Positions 7,066 through 15,363 are shown, counted from the first letter of the stretch. The stretch is 64,000 nt of DNA from SXVE01 sp036388895 (GCA_036388895.1 DASVQY010000069.1:1-64000), one strand, 5' to 3'. The notes: a model not told the origin generated them from the sequence alone. Translations and numbers: made by a program.

Positions 7066-7515
7066 TCAATCATATCCAAAAAACAATCTTACTACGTTTT
7101 CCGAATTTGGATTAGCCAAAATAAATTCACGAAAAACCCACAGCACAAATCCCCAATCGTGAAATTTGTCAGCGGCATCTTCTGAAAGACGAAGTATAAA
7201 CAGCCATTGATATTGAGATTTAAGTTCGGATATGAGGTTCTCAACCGCTGCCCACTGCTCTTCGGTTGCTTGCACATCAAGTGCTTCTGGATGTCTGAGA
7301 CTACGAATTTGAGCGTAAAAAGTATCTGAATCAACTACTTGAAAATCATCTGCCGTAATTGAAGTTCGCCAAAACGGTCCGTGAAGGGTAGGAGCATCGT
7401 CAAGTTCAGGTCCAACAAATGACGTTCCGAAAATGTTACTACTCAGATAAGTATCAATTAACTGTTCTGGGCGATTGCAAGGAGAAAGTTTAATCTCCTT
7501 ATAATCTACAACCAT
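7066..7515 (-). CDS. Cassette-6 hypothetical protein
   Basis: The protein has 149 residues, is soluble and acidic. Tryptophan-rich stretches occur in the middle (EEQWAAVENLI, YQWLFILRLSEDAADKFHDWGFVLWVF) and it ends VRLFFGYD. The family is not recognised. The start at 7515 is the first ATG, and no clear ribosome-binding site precedes it. Single gene of its cassette, read away from intI. Confidence 0.65.
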   Translation of the reverse strand: MVVDYKEIKLSPCNRPEQLIDTYLSSNIFGTSFVGPELDDAPTLHGPFWRTSITADDFQVVDSDTFYAQIRSLRHPEALDVQATEEQWAAVENLISELKSQYQWLFILRLSEDAADKFHDWGFVLWVFREFILANPNSENVVRLFFGYD

Positions 7516-7577
7516 AGTCGTCCCAAAGCGAAAGTAATTGTCTTTGTCGTTGAGCCATTACGATTAATACAGAAAGC

Positions 7578-7689
7578 ACCGAACGGTTGAGATGACGTGG
7601 GGGAAACCGTCAGCGACAACATAAAATTTAACGGACGGCGTTGATAAGAAAGTCGCTGTTTCGCCCTCACGTCCATTGATTTGTTATGT
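7578..7689 (-). other. attC site of cassette 5
   Basis: A 112-bp palindromic site with outer boxes ACCGAAC and GTTATGT. The conserved arms are GATGACGTGGGGGAAAC and GTTTCGCCCTCACGTC. The left box matches cassette 6's own start (GTTCGGT) as its reverse complement. Confidence 0.9.
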
Positions 7690-7717
7690 CGTCCTTGATT
7701 TCAATGAGTCCCGTTGC

Positions 7718-8134
7718 CTAACGTAAAGCTAATGTTTGACGAAGTTCGTCGGCGAAAGACTTTGCGTTGAGCCAGCCGCCTCGCGGAACAAAAACAATTT
7801 CGTTTCCGAAAGCGGAAGCAGTCTTTAGTGTTAGCTTAACCGTTTGCGGTTGCCAGCCCCAAAAACTCGAACCTTCAACATTTGCTACGTCTGAAACAGG
7901 AACTTCAATGGTTTTCAAATAGTTGGAAATCTGCAAAAAACCGCCGTTCAGACGAACGCTTTTCCAACAACCTGTCAAGATATACCAAACTGCACACCAA
8001 CCGAAGATAAAATATAAACCGGGTTGCGTTAAATTGTGAACGTCTTGAAACAACCAATAAATGCCATTCGCTAAAGCAAAGACAAAGATCAGTTTGTAAA
8101 GCGGAACTAAAAGTGATGAAAGTTGTCTTTTCAT
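7718..8134 (-). CDS. Membrane protein with PH-like C-terminal domain
   Basis: The protein has 138 residues. Two transmembrane helices (about 8-29 and 36-57) are followed by a cytoplasmic β-rich domain (SVRLNGGFLQISNYLKTIEVP, then VKLTLKTASAFGNEIVFVP) and a C-terminal helix, which is the layout of small bacterial PH-like membrane proteins. The assignment is structural reasoning only. Single gene of cassette 5. Confidence 0.65.
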   Translation of the reverse strand: MKRQLSSLLVPLYKLIFVFALANGIYWLFQDVHNLTQPGLYFIFGWCAVWYILTGCWKSVRLNGGFLQISNYLKTIEVPVSDVANVEGSSFWGWQPQTVKLTLKTASAFGNEIVFVPRGGWLNAKSFADELRQTLALR

Positions 8135-8169
8135 CTTACGATACGGAACGCTTCATTTTACCAGAAGCG

Positions 8170-8282
8170 ACATAACGATTGAGATGACGTGGGCAAAAAC
8201 CGGCAACAGACAAGCAAAAGCATAAGAGGCAAGCTGATGAAAAAGTAGCTGTTTTTGCCTCACGTCCATTGATTTGTTCGGC
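8170..8282 (-). other. attC site of cassette 4
   Basis: A 113-bp palindromic site with outer boxes ACATAAC and GTTCGGC. Inner arms GACGTGGGCAAAAAC and GTTTTTGCCTCACGTC pair along the stem. Confidence 0.9.
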
Positions 8283-8309
8283 GGTGCTTTACCAAAACGA
8301 GTTTCATAA

Positions 8310-8717
8310 TTATTTCTCGTATTCGCGAAATACTTTTTCAACAGGTGTCGTTCCGGTTTCATCAAACAATGCTAGCGATTTATAAGAATCCAAAGAAAAT
8401 AGCAAAGGTGTTGTTTGGGCAAGTTGAGAGAAAAACATCTTGATATTTCTTTTGTTCTTTCCCCAATCGATACACTGTGTCGCTAATATTCCCTCACTTT
8501 TGGCTTCAATCGCTCCATCTTCAGTAAAGGAAATCGTTAATCTCTCTCCCCAAGAAAAGAAACTGAAAGGAATCCTGGCAATAAATGTATTTGAATCAAT
8601 AGTCTCATAACTCCAACCCAAAGCTGAAAACGCATCGCGCACGGCACTTCTCAGAGTGGCGGAATCTACGTTCAAATTTTGATTATCGATCGCATATGCG
8701 GGAAAGCCAAAAGCCAT
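8310..8717 (-). CDS. Cassette-4 hypothetical protein
   Basis: The protein has 135 residues. A predicted helix (LRSAVRDAFSALGWSYETI) followed by alternating strands (NTFIARIPFSF, RLTISFTEDGAIEAKSEG) is the layout of small DUF1499-like or PH-like folds, but I cannot assign a family. An alternative Met is lacking. The stop lies 27 bp before the attC. Single gene of cassette 4. Confidence 0.65.
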   Translation of the reverse strand: MAFGFPAYAIDNQNLNVDSATLRSAVRDAFSALGWSYETIDSNTFIARIPFSFFSWGERLTISFTEDGAIEAKSEGILATQCIDWGKNKRNIKMFFSQLAQTTPLLFSLDSYKSLALFDETGTTPVEKVFREYEK

Positions 8718-8758
8718 GTCGTTTCTCCTAATCTATACATCTTCTTTCACACGAAGCC

Positions 8759-8851
8759 GCCGAACGATTGAGATGACGTGGGCAAAAACACACGCAAGTT
8801 TAGGTTTGAGAAAGTAGCTGTTTTTGCCTCACGTCCATTGATTTGTTCGAC
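8759..8851 (-). other. attC site of cassette 3
   Basis: A 93-bp palindromic site with outer boxes GCCGAAC and GTTCGAC, the same conserved arms as its neighbours and a shorter terminal loop region. Confidence 0.9.
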
Positions 8852-8857
8852 CGCCCG

Positions 8858-9733
8858 TTAATAGTATTCAATGTTCCGATAAACAGTTTCGACTTTACTG
8901 TAACTACACTTCCCGCGTAGTGAGATTTGTTTGTTTTTCGTTTGAACTGTCCAATTATCTTGTGTGTCAGCTTCATAATTGTAGAGAAATACCTCCGTTA
9001 TTCTGTCTTTTCCGGTAAACAAAATTTCATTCACAACTCGCCCCGATGAGTCATAAGCGTAATCCGTCTTAGTTCGCAAAATGTTGTCATCATTGAAAAC
9101 TGATTGCGATGTAATTTGCCCTTTGTCGTCATAGACGTAGATAATTCTGTGCGCTTGAAGTTCTGGATTCCAAACCCGCGAACCGTTAGGTGAATAGGAT
9201 GCAATTTGAATCAAACGATTTAACTTGTCATAAGAGTAGCGAACTGTTTTTTCGACCGCCCCGAACATTCTTGATCCCTCGTTTTCTGCGACATCAAAAA
9301 CTTGTTGTGATTTTTTATTATTGCGAGAGTCGTAAGTGAACACAACATGAATTTTGTTAGATGAAAACTCCTCAACGAGATTGCCTTTGGCATTGTAATT
9401 ATAGACAGTGTTGACTTCTGGTTGGTCTGCCGAGTCATACCATATTTGTTTTGTAACATTTCCCTTATCGTCATAAGTAAATGAAGTTCTGAGAGGTCTG
9501 TCACTTCCCATATAAGCATTCCATTCGGTTTTGTTTCCTCGCTGGTCGTATATTTCGATTGTCATTAGGACACGCTTGCTTTCGACGCTTTTAGTCGTCC
9601 ACGTTCTTTCTGTGCGAACGGTTTTAACTTTACCAAGCAATTTATCAATCTTTAAATTTGATGATTTTTGCGCTTCGATAGAATTACAGAAAATTAAAAT
9701 TAAAGTGGCAAAGATTATAAATTTGATGCTCAT
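8858..9733 (-). CDS. Secreted YD/RHS-like repeat protein
   Basis: The protein has 291 residues with a signal peptide (MSIKFIIFATLILIFCNSIEA). The mature part contains at least six short repeats of the type FTYDDKGNVTKQ, YNYNAKGNLVEE, YSYDKLNRLIQ, YVYDDKGQITSQ and YAYDSSGRVVNE. These are YD repeats as in RHS/teneurin β-shells, here only enough for a small sheet. It may bind carbohydrate or simply form an exported β-structure. It is the largest forward-oriented cassette gene. Confidence 0.8.
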   Translation of the reverse strand: MSIKFIIFATLILIFCNSIEAQKSSNLKIDKLLGKVKTVRTERTWTTKSVESKRVLMTIEIYDQRGNKTEWNAYMGSDRPLRTSFTYDDKGNVTKQIWYDSADQPEVNTVYNYNAKGNLVEEFSSNKIHVVFTYDSRNNKKSQQVFDVAENEGSRMFGAVEKTVRYSYDKLNRLIQIASYSPNGSRVWNPELQAHRIIYVYDDKGQITSQSVFNDDNILRTKTDYAYDSSGRVVNEILFTGKDRITEVFLYNYEADTQDNWTVQTKNKQISLRGKCSYSKVETVYRNIEYY

Positions 9734-9748
9734 AGGTCAAAGGAAGCG

Positions 9749-9862
9749 GTCGAACGGCGGCATTGACGCAGCGCGAAACCGAGTACACGTAAGCTAAGCT
9801 CTAATGAGCAAGCTAAATAAGAAAGTAGCTGTTTCGTGCTCGCGTCCAATAACTTGTTGGGC
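9749..9862 (-). other. attC site of cassette 2 (divergent)
   Basis: A 114-bp site with outer boxes GTCGAAC and GTTGGGC. The inner arms differ from the other sites (left GACGCAGCGCGAAAC, right GTTTCGTGCTCGCGTC), but the complementarity and spacing are preserved. This is compensatory variation typical of structure-recognised attC sites. Confidence 0.85.
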
Positions 9863-9871
9863 GTGTCTTTA

Positions 9872-10327
9872 TTATTTGGTCGTTTTTTCTTTTGCCTTGA
9901 GCGGCGTTATTTTTGGTTCAACTATTTCACCATTCATTGTCACCATCATTTTGAAATACCGTCCAGAGTTTTTCAGGCAGGCGTTTTCCTGACAATCAAA
10001 AGAAAAATCGTAAAACCACTTATCTTCGCCAAGCTGACTTAAGATTATATGCTTTACCCTAAAATCATCGGGATTGTTAACAAAACGCGGCAAGTTTGCG
10101 CGAGCAATTTCTAAAGCTCTTTGCAAAGAAACGTGCGGTTCGCCCTGCTCCGGTTTCCACGAAGGTATTTTGGCAAAGTCAATGTCTGAAACTTTGTAGG
10201 AAATCTCATTGTCACCGTAATTAAAGTTAACGCCAAAAGTTGATTTTTGAGCGTGAATGACGTTTGCCGATAGCAAAAACGTAATTAGCAAAAAGAACAG
10301 CGAACCGAAGACGCATTTAATTTTCAT
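9872..10327 (-). CDS. Exported hypothetical protein of cassette 2
   Basis: The protein has 151 residues with a strong signal peptide (MKIKCVFGSLFFLLITFLLS, cleaved after IHA). The mature part contains HVSLQRALEIARANL, WFYDFSFDC and a C-terminal MMVTMNGEIVEPKITP strand. The arrangement is suggestive of a PepSY-like/cystatin-like α-β unit, but this is weak. A Cys pair (FDCQENACLKN) could form a disulfide in the periplasm. Confidence 0.7.
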   Translation of the reverse strand: MKIKCVFGSLFFLLITFLLSANVIHAQKSTFGVNFNYGDNEISYKVSDIDFAKIPSWKPEQGEPHVSLQRALEIARANLPRFVNNPDDFRVKHIILSQLGEDKWFYDFSFDCQENACLKNSGRYFKMMVTMNGEIVEPKITPLKAKEKTTK

Positions 10328-10386
10328 ACAGCACTCCTTTAATGAGATTTTTCAATATACAGACAGGCATTAGATTATCACGAAAC

Positions 10387-10500
10387 TCCCAACGTTTGAG
10401 ATGACGTGGGGTGAAACCGCCAACACGCAAGCTAAGGGAAAACACGCAAGTTTGATAAGAAAGTAGCTGTTTCGCCCTCACGTCCATTGATTTGTTCGAT
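10387..10500 (-). other. attC site of cassette 1
   Basis: A 114-bp palindromic site with outer boxes TCCCAAC and GTTCGAT and the arms GATGACGTGGGGTGAAAC and GTTTCGCCCTCACGTC. The GTTCGAT box matches the attI-proximal cassette boundary ATCGAAC at 10971-10977. Confidence 0.9.
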
Positions 10501-10505
10501 GCATC

Positions 10506-10946
10506 TTAATTATTTGCACTTTGTTCTTTAGCTTCGCGCGCCTGTTGTGATTCCGAGAGTTTTTGAAAGTGTTCTTCTAACTCAACTAACATTACCGCCA
10601 ACTTCGGCGGCAACAAACGTCTTGCCTCCGCCCCATTCGGCTGGCTGTTGAGTTCAAGATGTTCTAAAAACGAAACGTAAACAGCGTTTTCGACGTTTGG
10701 TGATGCGCTTTTCATAATTTCGTCAGCGATTTTATAGCAACGCTTCAAAGTTGCAAAATCTCCGCGCTCGATTGCTTCTTCTGCTACGTGGCTAAAAGCT
10801 GCCATTTGAAGGTGAAACAAACCATCGTATTCTTCAAATTCTTCGCGCAAGTCAGGAAATTCAGCAAGAGCCAGCGACAAAAACTTTGCTTTGTCACCAC
10901 AATCTGGATTTTCAACTAAAACGCTTTTTTGGTCTGCCAAAATCAT
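10506..10946 (-). CDS. First-cassette helical hypothetical protein
   Basis: The protein has 146 residues, all-helical and soluble. The segment FHLQMAAFSHVAEEAIERG...LKRCYKIADEIM...NAVYVSFLEHLEL resembles a family of uncharacterised small proteins (DUF7674-like) that I recall only loosely. It is the attI-proximal cassette, so it is probably the best transcribed from the integron promoter. Its ATG lies about 30 nt from the predicted transcription start. Confidence 0.65.
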   Translation of the reverse strand: MILADQKSVLVENPDCGDKAKFLSLALAEFPDLREEFEEYDGLFHLQMAAFSHVAEEAIERGDFATLKRCYKIADEIMKSASPNVENAVYVSFLEHLELNSQPNGAEARRLLPPKLAVMLVELEEHFQKLSESQQAREAKEQSANN

Positions 10947-10970
10947 ACAGTTCTGTTTTTACCACGAAGC

Positions 10971-11011
10971 ATCGAACTTTGTATTATACCGAATTAAATT
11001 TGGCTTATCCA
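10971..11011 (-). promoter_or_regulatory. attI crossover point and predicted Pc promoter
   Basis: On the minus strand a perfect TATAAT (10988-10983) is preceded at 17 bp by TGGATA (11011-11006). Transcription would start about 7 nt later, at the recombination point G-TTCGAT (10977) where cassette 1 joins attI. The position between intI and the first cassette, reading into the array, is the usual place of the common cassette promoter. Confidence 0.6.
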
Positions 11012-11054
11012 GAATTATTTATAGTTCATTATCACTGTAAAAAGCAATAAATTA

Positions 11055-11084
11055 TTGACTTTAACCGAATCGAGAAAGTATTAT
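11055..11084 (+). promoter_or_regulatory. Predicted intI promoter
   Basis: TTGACT (11055-11060) and TATTAT (11079-11084) are 18 bp apart on the plus strand, about 40 bp upstream of the intI ATG. No obvious LexA-type palindrome is visible to me. Confidence 0.5.
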
Positions 11085-11123
11085 GACGATTCCCGATAAT
11101 TAATTACCGCGAATTATTAACTT

Positions 11124-12077
11124 ATGTCTAGATTGCTTGACCAGGTTCGTACACTTTTGCGTGTGCGGCATTACAGTTACCAGACCGAACAAACCTACTT
11201 GAAATGGATTCGCCGTTATATATTTTTTCACAACGTAAAACATCCGGCTGAAATGGGCAAACCTGAAGTCGAAGCCTTTTTGTCTCATTTAGCCGTTGAA
11301 AGTAATGTTTCCGCCTCCACACAAAATCAGGCGTTATTTGCGCTGCTGTTTCTTTATAAAGAAGTTTTGCAGACAGATTTGCCGTGGCTCGATGAATTTA
11401 CGACAGCTAAAAAATCCACTCACATTCCGGTGGTGCTGACTAAAGATGAAGTAAAGTTAATCATCAAGAATTTGACCGGCACGAATTGGCTAATCGCCAA
11501 TTTGCTTTACGGCGCAGGTTTACGCTTGCAGGAAGCGTTGCGTTTGCGTGTAAAGGATTTGGATTTTGGATTTCGGCAAATCGTCGTGCGAGACGGTAAA
11601 GGCGCAAAGGATCGTTTTACCGTGTTGCCGACGAAATTGATTGAACATTTACAAAAGCAATTGCAGCAGGTTCAAAATATTCACGAACAGGATTTGCGTC
11701 GGGGACTCGGACAAGTTTATTTGCCGTTTGCGCTTGAAAGAAAATATCCGAATGCCGGAAAGGAATGGGCTTGGCAATATGTTTTTCCTGCGAAAAGCTT
11801 GAGTGTTAATCCTCGCACCGGAGCAAGCGGCAGACATCACGTTTCGCCTTCAACAGTGCAAAAAGCATTCAGAGACGCTTTACGGAAAAGCTGCGTCGCC
11901 AAAAACGCCAGCCCGCATACTCTTCGGCATTCATTTGCCACGCACCTTTTGCAAGATGGCTATGATATTCGTACAATCCAAAATTTATTAGGACATAAAG
12001 AACTCTCAACGACAATGATTTATACACACGTTTTGCAAAATAACCGGCTCGGTGTGCAAAGTCCGCTTGATAAATAA
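11124..12077 (+). CDS. intI: Integron integrase (tyrosine recombinase IntI)
   Basis: The protein has 317 residues. It has a SAM-like N-terminal domain (about 1-95; RHYSYQTEQTYLKWIRRYI) and a catalytic domain with Arg in GAGLRLQEALRLRVKD, HTLRHSFATHLL, LGHKELSTTMIYTH, and the nucleophile Tyr in the last motif. The diagnostic IntI insert (LRRGLGQVYLPFALERKYP followed by WAWQYVFPA) is present and separates IntI from XerC/D. IntI recombines folded single-stranded attC with attI. Divergent orientation to the array and the adjacent attI agree. The frame is intact, so the enzyme is probably functional. Confidence 0.96.
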   Translation: MSRLLDQVRTLLRVRHYSYQTEQTYLKWIRRYIFFHNVKHPAEMGKPEVEAFLSHLAVESNVSASTQNQALFALLFLYKEVLQTDLPWLDEFTTAKKSTHIPVVLTKDEVKLIIKNLTGTNWLIANLLYGAGLRLQEALRLRVKDLDFGFRQIVVRDGKGAKDRFTVLPTKLIEHLQKQLQQVQNIHEQDLRRGLGQVYLPFALERKYPNAGKEWAWQYVFPAKSLSVNPRTGASGRHHVSPSTVQKAFRDALRKSCVAKNASPHTLRHSFATHLLQDGYDIRTIQNLLGHKELSTTMIYTHVLQNNRLGVQSPLDK

Positions 12078-12162
12078 AGAAGAGTTAAATTGTTGATGAA
12101 TAATTCTGTCTTGAAACTTTGGCACTCAACAGGCACTGAAAATAATGGAAACTTAATCTAAA

Positions 12163-12190
12163 GGGACAACCGCCGAAACACGGATTTTCA
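12163..12190 (-). other. Degraded tRNA-Phe attachment-site copy (left end of island A)
   Basis: GGGAC followed by a 23-bp stretch (12168-12190) matches the T-arm/anticodon-arm part of tRNA-Phe at 21 of 23 positions, with a short deletion between the two blocks compared with 22142-22184 and 33694-33736. A tandem GGCACT motif lies just left (12121-12140), a possible integrase arm site. I read it as the decayed attL of the older island. The rest of 12078-12535 holds only repeat DR1 and no convincing gene. Confidence 0.6.
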
Positions 12191-12308
12191 ACGTTAAGTA
12201 ATATTTTTCTGTGTTATTTAAAGTTCGGAAAAGTTCCTTTTTTCAGGAATCCTAATAGTGGGGTGGGGTATGTTCAAAGTTTTCTGTTTGTGTTTAACTT
12301 TAACCCGT

Positions 12309-12330
12309 ACCCCCGCCGAAAATTTTTTAT
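12309..12330 (+). repeat. Direct repeat DR1 flanking the rep module
   Basis: A 22-bp sequence (CCCCCGCCGAAAA followed by a T-run and AT) recurs with one mismatch at 16485-16506 in the same orientation. In both places a G-rich run lies 40-60 bp upstream. The two copies bracket a 4.2-kb segment containing the phage-type initiator. Confidence 0.6.
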
Positions 12331-12517
12331 CAAAAAATTATCAAAGCTAGCATTCTGTAAAATCTCACATTTTAGAATGATTTTTTATGACCGGAATTGC
12401 GTTTTACGAAGTAATTCAAAAATAATGATGGGTCGTGAAGGTATTAAACTTGCGCCCTTCATTAATGAATGGTGCATTATTTCTTCAGTAAATCTTGCAA
12501 TATTGTTACACTTCTAA

Positions 12518-13009
12518 AAGCTATCACGCCCGGAAGTGCGCGACGGTAAAGTCAAATGGTTCGCAATGAGCCGTTATGCCTCTGAGTATTGGCAAGAATT
12601 TGAACAGCCGAAAATAATTCTTCCAGCAATCGAAAAAAGAACTTCCTTTGCCCTTGATGAAAGCGGATTTTTTGGAAACGATAAAACAAACATTTGCGTT
12701 TCGCCCGACGCGCCATTTTTAGCGGCAATTCTCAATTCGTCTGTTGCTTGGTGGATTATTCGGCAAACAGCATCAGGCAAGCAAGGCGGATATTTTGAAT
12801 TCAAACCGATGTATGTAACGCAAATCCCGATTCCAAAAATCGAAAAAAAAGACCAGCAACCATTTGTCGCGCTAGTTGACCAAATCCTTGAATTAAAGAA
12901 AGCAGGTGAAGACACACAAGAGTTGGAAAACGAAATTGATACGCTCGTTTATCGGCTCTACGATTTGACCGATGAAGAAATTGCGATTGTTGAAGGTAAG
13001 ACAATATAA
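12518..13009 (+). pseudogene. Remnant of a type IIG restriction-modification enzyme (C-terminal end)
   Basis: The translation from about 12521 (RPEVRDGKVKWFAMSRYASEYW) to PMYVTQIPIPKIEKKDQ and the terminal helix matches the C-terminal target-recognition region of Eco57I/PglX-like enzymes (TaqI-like specificity domain). The methylase and nuclease parts are missing. An in-frame TAA stands at 12515-12517, just before homology begins. About 155 residues of a usual 900-1200 remain. It is probably a decayed fragment in the left part of island A; a short expressed protein from the GTG at 12536 cannot be excluded. Confidence 0.75.
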
Positions 13010-13062
13010 GTAGCTATTCTACCGTTTTTGATAAAAATTATTCTACACATAACCTTATAAAA

Positions 13063-14031
13063 ATGAGTGGTAAATCTCTGGAAAAACATCTTGCCGAAAT
13101 TTTTGAAAGCGAGCTGCGCGAATTTCTATCTCTTCCTCTTCTTGAACGTTTAGCAAAAGCAAAACGGTTTCTTCAATATGAAGATAAAAAATTAAGTCAA
13201 GCTATTGAAAAATACTCTAGTTTTGTTGAACAAGACATTGAGGGAATGACAGAGGAGCAGAAAGAGAATTATTTTCAAACTTCAGATATGCGTTTAAGGG
13301 AATATCTAAGTATGGCATATCAAGATATTTTCTTTAATCTTCCTTATTTTCTCTTGGCATCACATCATATTTTTGACAAAAATTATTCTGGACTTACATA
13401 CGAAGCAAAACAGGAATTAAGGAAAGAATGTGATTTGAACACGAAAACAAAGCGAAGAGATGCTTGTCTGAATTTCTTTAATAGATTTATTTATGAAAAA
13501 GTAGTTGACGGTGGTAGTGAAAGCCATTGGAATAAATGGACTCGACTTTACTTTCTGTCACAATACGAAAAATTTTCCGCTGTAATCGAAAATTCAAGAA
13601 ACGACATAAAATCAATGAAGGAAAAAAAGGTGGCAGTTATGGATATGAAAAAAGAGATTTGTGAAAAGTATCATATCCCTGAACATCTTTGGTTTGAGGT
13701 ATCAAAACAGACTAACAGAAAAGATAAACTTGCTCGTAAATGGGCTGTTGAAAAAATACAAAACGACCTCAATAAAGAGTTGCTTGAAAAAATGGGGTTT
13801 GCTGATAGTTATTTAATTAAAGTTTTGCAGGAAGCCAGAACAGAAGCCGCAAAAAGTATTCCCTGCGGCTGTCGCAACTACGATAATCACAAACTTATAT
13901 TTCTCGTCTTAGGCGATCCCAATTTAGTGCAGTATAACTGCATACTTTCAAATCCTCGTTTAGAAGATTTGAAATTTGATAGCTTTATTAAAAAGGAACA
14001 TTACGGTATGTCTTTATACTTCACTAAGTAG
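13063..14031 (+). CDS. Hypothetical protein, helical, unknown
   Basis: The protein has 322 residues, predominantly helical and lysine-rich, with no signal peptide or membrane segment. Cys residues at KECDLN, RDACLNF and the C-terminal PCGCRNYDNH could bind metal but do not form a known finger. I do not recognise it. It lies between the type IIG remnant and the replication module in AT-rich island DNA, so it may be cargo. Confidence 0.6.
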   Translation: MSGKSLEKHLAEIFESELREFLSLPLLERLAKAKRFLQYEDKKLSQAIEKYSSFVEQDIEGMTEEQKENYFQTSDMRLREYLSMAYQDIFFNLPYFLLASHHIFDKNYSGLTYEAKQELRKECDLNTKTKRRDACLNFFNRFIYEKVVDGGSESHWNKWTRLYFLSQYEKFSAVIENSRNDIKSMKEKKVAVMDMKKEICEKYHIPEHLWFEVSKQTNRKDKLARKWAVEKIQNDLNKELLEKMGFADSYLIKVLQEARTEAAKSIPCGCRNYDNHKLIFLVLGDPNLVQYNCILSNPRLEDLKFDSFIKKEHYGMSLYFTK

Positions 14032-14122
14032 ATGTTCGATTTGAAACTGAATATCCACTAATTTTCTTTAGTTTACATTTTCTTTTTTCCTGACAACTGT
14101 TTTCTATTGAGGTTAAATTTTT

Positions 14123-14153
14123 CCTGTGCGACAGAGTTTGCACAGGATTTTTT
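14123..14153 (+). terminator. Intrinsic terminator directly upstream of the HTH gene
   Basis: CCTGTGC and GCACAGG form a perfect 7-bp stem with a 10-nt loop, followed by ATTTTTT. Only about 20 nt, including the AAGGAG ribosome-binding site, separate it from the ATG at 14173. Confidence 0.75.
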
Positions 14154-14172
14154 ATTTTAAGGAGATTTAGGA

Positions 14173-14373
14173 ATGACAGAAAAATTATTGAAAGTTGATG
14201 AGGTCAGTGAATTTCTTGATTTGAAACCGGCGCGCGTTTATGAACTTTGCAGAGAAAAACGCTTGCCCTTTATTTTGATCGGTCAAAGGCAATATCGGTT
14301 TAGTAAAGCGGCTTTAATGAATTGGATCGAAAAGGGTGGAAATCAAACGAATCAAAACACAATTGAAAACTAA
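14173..14373 (+). CDS. Helix-turn-helix excisionase-like protein
   Basis: The protein has 66 residues: LLKVDEVSEFLDLKPARVYELCREKRLPFILIGQRQYRFSKAAL is the classic MerR-like/excisionase winged helix. Such proteins direct excision or regulate the adjacent replication gene. An AAGGAG site precedes the ATG and the stop codon overlaps the start of the rep gene. Its only upstream signal is the terminator hairpin. Confidence 0.85.
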   Translation: MTEKLLKVDEVSEFLDLKPARVYELCREKRLPFILIGQRQYRFSKAALMNWIEKGGNQTNQNTIEN

Positions 14374-15278
14374 TGCCTGATACGGTCGGAATTAAACACT
14401 ATTTTCAAGGTTTACCCAATGAATATGCTAAAGATACTTGGCGTTTTTTGAAAAGGGCAAAAAATCCTACCTGGGTTTATAACGAAAAAAGTGAAAAGAC
14501 TTTGCCGAATCTGACATTAGTGACCACGCCAGACGGTATATCGCATTTATTGGTACAGGTTTCCTTACCAAAGCTGCTTTTTGGGCATAACGCAAAATTG
14601 CCGAATCAAACGGAAGTTGATTATGGCTTGAAATTGATGGCTGAATACGCTGAAGAAAAAAGCGGGCTGCCTTTCGATGCAGAAACAGCAACCGTTTCTT
14701 TAATTCATTACGCTTACGACATACATCTAACAGAACCGATTGTTTGGAAGATGATCGAAAAGTTGGCAAAACGTAAATTGAAGCCTTTACGCAAACAGTT
14801 TTACGATGATGCGACAATCTATTTCACGCCAAAATCAAAAGCAAAGCAGATTCGTATTTATCCAAAATACCAAGAAATTTTGAGTGACAAAAAAGCAACT
14901 GATGAAGCAATCCACTATGCAAACGGAAATCTAAGGTTTGAATATGCCTTTCGAGAAAAATCTTCGATTGATGCGCTCGTAAAAAAATATGGATTGCCGA
15001 ACAGCTACGCTCAAACACTTTTGACTGAACAAGTTTCGGATTTGGTTATATCGGAACTGCTCAACAGTTTGAATTTCTTTGATTTGTTAAATGATGACAA
15101 GACAGCATTGCAGCTTTTGCGTGAACATTTTCCAACAAAAAAGGCAATGGACTTGCGTGGGTTTATCGAAATGGTTAATGAATACGGCGAAAACTTTTAC
15201 AAAGATAAAAGTATTGGCTATTCCAAAGATTCTTATTACCGGAATATGCGCCAATGTAGAAAAGCTAAAGTTTGGTAA
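14373..15278 (+). CDS. Phage/plasmid replication protein, gene II/X family
   Basis: The protein has 301 residues. The middle contains the strand-rich core typical of filamentous-phage gene II/X (Phage_CRI) initiators, including a histidine/tyrosine-rich segment (VSLIHYAYDIHLTEP) and IRIYPKYQEI near residue 165. Such enzymes nick one strand to start rolling-circle replication. It overlaps the HTH gene stop by one base, so the two form one operon. This points to a filamentous-phage- or plasmid-like replicon nested in island A. No phage structural genes are visible. Confidence 0.75.
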   Translation: MPDTVGIKHYFQGLPNEYAKDTWRFLKRAKNPTWVYNEKSEKTLPNLTLVTTPDGISHLLVQVSLPKLLFGHNAKLPNQTEVDYGLKLMAEYAEEKSGLPFDAETATVSLIHYAYDIHLTEPIVWKMIEKLAKRKLKPLRKQFYDDATIYFTPKSKAKQIRIYPKYQEILSDKKATDEAIHYANGNLRFEYAFREKSSIDALVKKYGLPNSYAQTLLTEQVSDLVISELLNSLNFFDLLNDDKTALQLLREHFPTKKAMDLRGFIEMVNEYGENFYKDKSIGYSKDSYYRNMRQCRKAKVW

Positions 15279-15363
15279 AGGCAAAAACCTCTTGATTAAC
15301 AATGAAAGATTCGGTTGCACGAAATACAACTCTAGTTAAGTTAAGGCTTGGTAACTAACGCTT

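Noticed and set aside
12263..12517. 84-codon frame downstream of intI
   Set aside because: No ribosome-binding site, odd composition, overlaps repeat DR1 and the end of the region with tRNA remnant.
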